This document shows positions 54,401-64,000 of a stretch of DNA of 64,000 nt, in pieces. A model generated the notes under the pieces. It did no database searches. It was not told the origin of the DNA and was given only the letters and a program-made list of their open reading frames with translations. Both the position numbers and the translations under genes were made by a program. The stretch's first letter is position 1. Every line of letters begins with the position of its first letter. Source of the DNA: Notospermus geniculatus (taxonomy: Eukaryota > Nemertea > Pilidiophora > Heteronemertea > Lineidae); NCBI GenBank assembly GCA_002633025.1, contig NMRB01000599.1, positions 68,224-132,223 on the forward strand. Reading direction: 5' to 3'.

Positions 54401-55301
54401 CAATTCAGCCATTGACATCTTTGCTTTGCCATTCAGGCATTCTGACAGAGTGGTCCTCTAAAAAAATGCTAACTGAACCACCCAGTCATTAAAAGAATGG
54501 GAATCACCCATTCCAACATTTGAAGAAAACCTGTATGACTGTGGGATCCAAATCCATAATCTGTGAGATCATGAATTCAGCTGTTGATGTCTACGGTTCT
54601 CAACTCTGACAGTCATGACAGAGAGTGGTCAAACCCTAAAAATACCAAAAGTACCGTGCCTGGAGTTATCACCATTGAAAAATCATCAAGTAAGTGCAAA
54701 CGTTACAGATGTTACTGTTTTTCTATCAATACTTACGTAAATTGACGACATATACAGGATTTTGCCTGGTCTCAATACTGCGCCGAGGCATCTTCAAATT
54801 TACACGCACTAACGTACATGTATGGCTCCTATGAAAACATGCAGGCCAATGAATATATGTGGATACTCCCAATGTCATGCAACAACTGTTCACATTTGTG
54901 CAAAGATTGCAAATGCAAGGCAATTTCAAACAGCTGCATGTGCATCAACACATCTGTTTCATTTGAATGAGATAAGGCCTACATGACATTGTTTTGAAAA
55001 GAGCAGTTACACCAGACTGCTGTGTAGTGGCTTTAATTATGTTTCAGACGGAAATAGCAGAAGGGCAGGAAAGTTCAATAACAAAACTGTACCAAAGTAC
55101 ATGCAGAATACAAAAAGTGACTACTGAAAAAAGGAAATCCCAATCAGAGCTTTGGGAGTGAAGGTAAGGAAAATTCTTCCCCCTTGTCCAACACTACATG
55201 TACCTGTAGGCTATATGCAGTTACTTACCATCTTTTTCACCATCTAATTCCATCAGGGGGACATATTCGACGTACAACTGTTGATTGTCTGCAGTCATCA
55301 T
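39438..55301 (-). CDS. SVOP-like major facilitator transporter (synaptic vesicle 2-related), spliced
   Basis: Minus-strand MFS transporter of the SV2/SVOP group, predicted to have 12 membrane helices. Family members sit in synaptic or other vesicle membranes, but their substrate is unsettled, so none is proposed. Coding exons in order: 55301-55229 (or alternative 53381-53276), 51427-51309, 51026-50928, 49741-49670, 45764-45640, 43810-43747, 42592-42464, 42256-42128, 41743-about 41522, 41267-41213, 40731-40538, 40063-39974, 39818-39705 and a candidate last exon 39476-39438. Phases are continuous throughout. Landmarks are NAVEKIGFG, then ADALEM (helix 1), the MFS loop motif [47 protein letters not shown], the second-half loop [19 protein letters not shown] and PIETKGR. 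Total length is about 505-520 residues, close to vertebrate SVOP. The exon 9 donor and the final exon are the weak points. Confidence 0.92.
39705..39818 (-). CDS. SVOP-like exon 13 (helix 12)
   Basis: 114 bp, 38 codons, phase 0, acceptor TTTGTAG, donor GTGAGT. Encodes the last helix ([18 protein letters not shown]) and the terminal [10 protein letters not shown] motif. Confidence 0.92.
39974..40063 (-). CDS. SVOP-like exon 12
   Basis: 90 bp, 30 codons, phase 0, acceptor TTTTCCAG, donor GTACCT. Encodes [20 protein letters not shown] and then [10 protein letters not shown], the strongly conserved EVYPTxxRxxGLG block before helix 11. Confidence 0.95.
40113..40218 (+). repeat. Tandem array, 18-bp unit, six copies
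   Basis: AGTTAGAAAATCAATCCT / AGTTGGAAAATCAATCCT units with one 2-bp insertion. It is in an SVOP-like intron, 50 bp from exon 12. Confidence 0.92.
40538..40731 (-). CDS. SVOP-like exon 11 (helices 8-10)
   Basis: 194 bp, acceptor AATTTCAG, donor GTGAGT, phase 1 in and phase 0 out. Encodes [20 protein letters not shown] (second-half MFS loop) and then two helices ending [12 protein letters not shown]. Confidence 0.94.
41213..41267 (-). CDS. SVOP-like exon 10
   Basis: 55 bp, acceptor TAAGCAG, donor GTATGT, phase 0 in and phase 1 out. Encodes [18 protein letters not shown], matching the DY...LxEFPG segment at helix 8 of SVOP; the P of EFPG is replaced by I. Confidence 0.88.
41522..41743 (-). 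CDS. SVOP-like exon 9 (helix 7 and luminal loop), 3' boundary uncertain
   Basis: Acceptor CTTTTCAG at 41744-41751. Encodes [20 protein letters not shown], helix 7 with [14 protein letters not shown], and a luminal loop with two cysteines. The next exon requires a phase-0 end. Only weak GT sites fit (about 41534 before GTCTAT or 41522 before GTGTGG). Reading straight through reaches a stop at about 41510. Confidence 0.8.
42128..42256 (-). CDS. SVOP-like exon 8 (central loop)
   Basis: 129 bp, 43 codons, phase 0, acceptor ATTTTTAG, donor GTGAGT. Encodes [20 protein letters not shown] then [18 protein letters not shown], the PES-R motif after helix 6 and the large amphipathic cytoplasmic loop. 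Confidence 0.93.
42464..42592 (-). CDS. SVOP-like exon 7 (helices 5-6)
   Basis: 129 bp, 43 codons, phase 0, acceptor TTTCTTAG, donor GTAAGT. Encodes [20 protein letters not shown] then [14 protein letters not shown], the helix 5-6 block with the GWRWL motif. Confidence 0.94.
42653..42713. repeat. Near-perfect hairpin (61 bp)
   Basis: GACTGCCTTGAATCATTTGT pairs with ACAAAAGATTCAAGGCAGTC. Loop TTTTTTGGATCCAAAAAAA is itself palindromic. Confidence 0.9.
43747..43810 (-). CDS. SVOP-like exon 6
   Basis: 64 bp, acceptor TCTTTCAG, donor GTTTGT, phase 2 in and phase 0 out. Encodes [21 protein letters not shown], the cytoplasmic loop and start of helix 5 (E-[FY]-LP-x-K-x-RAK). Confidence 0.92.
45158..45276. 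repeat. Foldback element (~119 bp)
   Basis: GGGCCCATATTCATAAAACC and TTGCTAGCCTAGTT pair with AACTAGGCCTAGCAAGG and TTTTATGAATATGGACCC. Confidence 0.85.
45640..45764 (-). CDS. SVOP-like exon 5 (helices 3-4)
   Basis: 125 bp, acceptor ATTTCAG, donor GTAAGT, phase 0 in and phase 2 out. Encodes a helix with [14 protein letters not shown] and then [16 protein letters not shown], the family's helix 4 glycine motif. Confidence 0.94.
46045..46305 (-). mobile_element. tRNA-derived SINE
   Basis: On the minus strand a pol III A box (TAGCTGTGTGGTTA, 46297-46284) and B box (GGTTCAAATCC, 46250-46240) are spaced as in a tRNA. The segment between them (GCTAGCAAGCGGCAGGTTGC) reads like a tRNA anticodon/TPsiC region. 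A non-tRNA body follows with CCTTGTACCTTGTTCCTTTG and GGCAAGTAAAAGACCCC. It is not a functional tRNA because no acceptor stem closes. Confidence 0.75.
46390..46733. mobile_element. TIR element (~344 bp)
   Basis: TAGGCCTAGAAAAATAAATT and GTGTGTTTCTGGTCAT pair with ATGACCGGAAACACAC and AATTTTTTTTTCTAGGCCT. The interior repeats GAGGGTCRGTCGG. No coding frame. Confidence 0.8.
47695..48192. mobile_element. piggyBac-like MITE (~498 bp)
   Basis: Flanking TTAA at 47695-47698 and 48189-48192. Perfect inverted ends CACATTCCCCGCCA and TGGCGGGGAATGTG. The subterminal CATTGACGAGATTTTTCGTC motif is repeated at about 47754 and is typical of piggyBac-related non-autonomous elements. The interior frames (47892-48124) resemble no transposase I know. 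Confidence 0.8.
49670..49741 (-). CDS. SVOP-like exon 4 (helix 2 and MFS signature loop)
   Basis: 72 bp, 24 codons, phase 0. Encodes [16 protein letters not shown] followed by CDKYGRWP, the GxxxDxxGR loop between helices 2 and 3. Donor GTACGT. Confidence 0.93.
49853..50573. mobile_element. TIR element family 10, copy 1, with nested insertion
   Basis: Ends GGCAGGGTCCCCGCCAG and CTGGCGGAAACCCTGGTC are inverse. Interior repeats of AGGGTACT/TAGTACCCT. The 424-bp element at 50051-50474 sits inside. Related shorter copy at 58158-58306. Confidence 0.7.
50051..50474. mobile_element. Foldback element nested in 49853-50573
   Basis: TAAGGCCACACTTTTTATAT and TTATTGGATTACGGAT pair with ATCCGTAATCCAATAAATA and AAAAAGTGTGGCCTA. 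Followed at 50482-50523 by an A/T hairpin. Confidence 0.85.
50817..50907. repeat. Foldback element (~91 bp)
   Basis: TAAGGCCTGCTTTTTGG pairs with GGAAAGCAGGCCTTA. Inner GTGCGGA...TGCGGAC partial pairing. It lies directly downstream, in minus-strand order, of SVOP-like exon 3. Confidence 0.75.
50928..51026 (-). CDS. SVOP-like exon 3 (helix 1)
   Basis: 99 bp, phase 0 on both sides. Encodes [17 protein letters not shown] then [16 protein letters not shown], matching the ADAMEM...CEW...WQVAL signature of SVOP. Confidence 0.94.
51309..51427 (-). CDS. SVOP-like exon 2
   Basis: 119 bp, acceptor ACGACAG, donor GTAAGC, phase 1 in and phase 0 out. Encodes an acidic stretch ([13 protein letters not shown]) and then [18 protein letters not shown], the conserved segment before helix 1 of SVOP proteins. 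Confidence 0.93.
51661..51894. mobile_element. TIR element (TACTGTAAAGC ends, ~234 bp)
   Basis: TACTGTAAAGCAAGATAATT then TCGCG pairs with CGCGAAATTTTCCTGC and TTTACAGTA. The interior repeats GCGAAAATTTTC-type words. Confidence 0.8.
52612..52755. mobile_element. TIR element (~144 bp)
   Basis: AAAGCCGGTGACAGACTGGC and GCGT pair with ACGCGCCAGTCTGTCACCGC. Inner GGCAGGCG...CCAATCAG pairs with CTGATTGG. Confidence 0.85.
53276..53381 (-). CDS. SVOP-like alternative first coding exon B
   Basis: ATG at 53381, 35 codons plus one base, donor GTAAGG, phase 1. Encodes [20 protein letters not shown] and a Ser/Asp-rich stretch. No AG acceptor lies directly upstream of the ATG, so it looks like a first exon rather than an internal one. 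Confidence 0.65.
54150..54620 (+). repeat. Tandem array, ~185-bp unit, about 2.5 copies
   Basis: Diverged units with ATCACCCATTCC / ATTACCCACTCC, ACAATTCAGCCATTGACATC, TTTGTCTAGGTGTGAGACAG / GGCATTCTGACAGAG and AACTGAACCACC. Confidence 0.65.
55229..55301 (-). CDS. SVOP-like alternative first coding exon A
   Basis: ATG at 55301 (a second in-frame ATG follows), 24 codons plus one base, donor GTAAGTAA. Encodes [19 protein letters not shown] and an acidic end. It leaves in phase 1, the same as exon B, so either can join the exon at 51427. The upstream 5' UTR is not identified. Confidence 0.65.
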
Positions 55302-56021
55302 TGTTTCTTTTATAATCAGCCGAGAACTCGATGTTGATGTATTAGCTTGGGGAAAATGATGTGACCTTGGAAACACCAACTGTTATAAAATGTCAGAACA
55401 TTACTAGGACTCTGTAGTGCTGGTCGATTAAGATAGTTTGGAATGTTGCCTTGCAAAACATGTAGTTCAATCTGAAGCGAGATGATTAAGTTCAGACAAC
55501 ATCTCTTAGGACCTAATTTACTAAATTTTTAGAAATCTGTAAAAAAAAAGTGGATGCAGCAAGGCGCCATTGGCAGTAGGCCACCCTCATCACGTCGCCA
55601 TGCCCTTGGCTTGCCACTACTGAAAACTGTCATTCAAAATTCATCCATAAAGTTGCCATCCCCTGTCAGCACAGAAGCCGGGGACAAGGACTCAGGAGCT
55701 GGAGGTGTCAACAAATAGCCTGGGCCTACCGGTACGGTAGGCCCCAAGGCCCGAGGTTGTGGTGTAAGGAGGCCAGGGCCTAGTAGCCTGGAATTCTCTC
55801 TCTCATCTCATCATTCATTCATTCATTAGGCCTAGCCTAGGCCTGTTGCGTTTCCTGAAAAATGAATATCATCACATCGATTTAACTGTTCTGACCTCCC
55901 ACAGTCACCCTGGTCACTCTTTGGTCTTTGACGTGCGTCTATCCCTAGACTAGGGCAGCCGCCAGGCCTAGGGCGTGGCGCCTAACGGGCCCTAGGCCTA
56001 GGCCTAACGCCTAAAGGCTCG

Positions 56022-56215
56022 TTTCCACTACAGCGGATTCCGCGGCGGTTTCCGGCGAGCGGCGCGGTTTTCACAGGACTTTGGATAATCCTTCGATGGT
56101 TTAACAATACAATGGCCCATTGATTATCCCAATGCCTGTGAAATCCGATCCGCTCGCCGCAAGACGCGGGGCGGAATCCGCTAGCTAGGCCTAGGCCTAG
56201 TGGAAACGGGCCTTA
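56022..56215. mobile_element. TIR element in the divergent intergenic region (~194 bp)
   Basis: TAAAGGCTCGTTTCCACTA and GCGGATTCCGC pair with GCGGAATCCGC and TAGTGGAAACGGGCCTTA. GC-rich interior with CCGGCGAGCGG / CCGCTCGCCG. Confidence 0.85.
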
Positions 56216-56239
56216 AGACTCAACACACCGTCCATATGA

Positions 56240-56294
56240 CACTTAGGCCTAGGCCTATGACCTGATCATCAGGTCATAGGCCTAGGCCTAAGTG
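56240..56294. repeat. Perfect 55-bp palindrome
   Basis: Two exact 26-bp arms (CACTTAGGCCTAGGCCTATG then ACCTGA) around a 3-base TCA spacer. It sits in the divergent gene interval, next to the TIR element. Confidence 0.95.
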
Positions 56295-56368
56295 ATGACA
56301 TTGAATATAGACCCCTTGCGCTTATCAGCCCAGGGTGTCAACATTAGCCTCGCCCTAGGCCTAGGGGG

Positions 56369-56480
56369 CCTAATGCATTTGTACAGTTGGCTCCTGTGCT
56401 TACCGTCGGCACAATGCACTAGGCCCAAGGTTTGTTTACACCTTCTGGCTGTAATGGCCGACTTGCGCAAGTGGTCTATT
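56369..56480. mobile_element. Partial copy 2 of the 12769-12913 element
   Basis: Shares TAATGCATTTGTACAG, GCACTAGGCC, AAGGTTTGTTTAC and ATGGCCGACTT with the loop and right half of copy 1. The left arm is missing or rearranged. Confidence 0.7.
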
Positions 56481-57138
56481 GATTGATTGGTCATGTTGGT
56501 GGGCTTTGCAAATGCAATGCATTGGAGAATGTACCGGCATGCACGTGCATTTCCTGTCACATCTGGATGATATGGATGACCATGAAAAATCAAGGCCTTA
56601 GGAAAGAGAATTTGGTTAACAATCGGTATCCCTGCAAGAACATGGAAACACTTCTCCTGTTCGCACCAGTGAATCAGCACCTGAGCTCTGTAACGCATGC
56701 TAAAACGAGGGAATTTATCGGAATGTCATGAATGTTGACACGCGTAAAATTCGATCAGCAGCGCCTCCTACCGTCGTAATTGTGTTCTTGTGCATTTCTC
56801 GTTGCACACAGTTCGATGTAAATATTCGGTAATACCCGGACTTATTTTCTATTTCCTTTGTGAATTATACACTGATTATTGTTGGGGTAAAGGTTTCCGA
56901 TAGTTGAGAAGTTTAATAATCGATACACTTCGAGATTTCCTTAAATGCATCAATTTGGACGGGTTTTTCTGCTGTTCTGCCAGCGCACGTTTTCAACATC
57001 CGGGCATGTCAATGTGTCAAAATGTACTGCTGATGTATGTAGTGATGTACACACACGTACAATATACAGTGCATTTGTGTACATTGTATACCCATAGTAC
57101 GCCATAGCTGTACAGCTGTCAGTGGTAGTCAATTGCAG

Positions 57139-57164
57139 CTTGGAGGAATTATAATTCCTCCAAG
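57139..57164. repeat. Perfect 26-bp palindrome
   Basis: CTTGGAGGAATTA followed by its exact inverse. The same arms with a 12-base spacer occur at 32887-32918. Confidence 0.9.
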
Positions 57165-57640
57165 ATTGCAGGAAGTTAGGTTCCGGGCCATTCTAAATTA
57201 CTGTTTCACTTTTCAGCAAACCAATTTAACTTTTAAAAAAATTCTGTTGCATGATGTTGTTTGCAAATTTGCCCCTCCCTGTGATTTGTGATGACGCGAC
57301 CAGCCGAACAGTGTAGGCCTAGGCCTACTGATCGCTCTCAATCATCACACAATCAGTGCCTGTTTTAGTGACACACATAGTTCGGTATAGGCCCAGCGGC
57401 CAGTAAAGGCAGTGTCACTATGCGTTAACTTGTACCCACCAAGGTGACGTCCATAAAAGTAGTGAGAACTGGGCAAGACTTGGTCGTAATTCGATGAATC
57501 ACCAAAGTTGCAAAATCGCATGACTCAGGTCACCAGGTTTGCTTTATAAACACTCTTTGTGACGAGGTTAATCTTTCTTTCAGAGAATGGTCTATTGGAT
57601 GGTGGTGAACCACATCCTTGCCCTTGGCGTGTAATACAAA

Positions 57641-64000
<6,360 letters not shown>

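Larger units (their letters stand above)
55302..57640. promoter_or_regulatory. Divergent intergenic region between the SVOP-like and Scm-like genes
   Basis: About 2.3 kb between the SVOP-like exon A start (minus) and the Scm-like start (plus), so both promoters should lie here. It is enriched in AGGCCTAGGCCT words at 55740-56370 and contains a foldback element (56022-56215), a perfect 55-bp palindrome (56240-56294), a dispersed-repeat copy (56369-56480) and a 26-bp palindrome (57139-57164). I see no convincing TATA box or initiator. Promoter function is inferred from position only. Confidence 0.45.

Overview
This window is animal nuclear DNA, not bacterial. It has spliced genes with GT..AG introns, long repeat-filled introns, assembly gaps (N runs at 28075-28115 and 60351-60499; single Ns at 18967 and 61259) and a very high density of short foldback and terminal-inverted-repeat elements. 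Frequent TACATGTA and TAGGCCTA words and the gene content suggest a marine invertebrate. I cannot assign the phylum from sequence alone.

Three protein-coding genes are supported by reading frame, splice sites and intron phase. (1) 681-35628, plus strand: a relaxin-family-type LGR receptor (RXFP1/2-like). It has one LDL-receptor class A exon, a linker exon, an LRRNT exon, nine LRR exons (eight exactly 72 bp and phase 2, one damaged by a G run and an N), one large seven-helix exon and two C-terminal exons. The signal-peptide exon lies upstream of the window. (2) 55301-39438, minus strand: an SVOP-like major facilitator transporter of about 13-14 coding exons, with two alternative phase-1 first exons. 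(3) 57641 to beyond 64000, plus strand: a Sex-comb-on-midleg (Scm/SCMH1/SCML2-type) Polycomb protein with two MBT repeats, a split SLED domain and the start of the SAM region. Genes 2 and 3 are divergent, with about 2.3 kb between their first coding exons.

Most other sequence is introns and intergenic DNA holding mobile-element debris. There are at least ten multi-copy families within 64 kb, a piggyBac-like MITE with TTAA ends, an 858-bp TIR element, a nested TIR pair near 50 kb, a tRNA-derived SINE, a dispersed repeat whose core folds like a type I hammerhead ribozyme, and several minisatellites (54-bp units at 26.6 kb, 43-bp palindrome-containing units at 35.8 kb, about 66-bp units at 5.5 kb). 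Two assembly gaps are flanked by duplicated sequence and look like unresolved allelic overlaps.

The three genes have no evident shared pathway: a peptide-hormone GPCR, a membrane transporter and a chromatin repressor.
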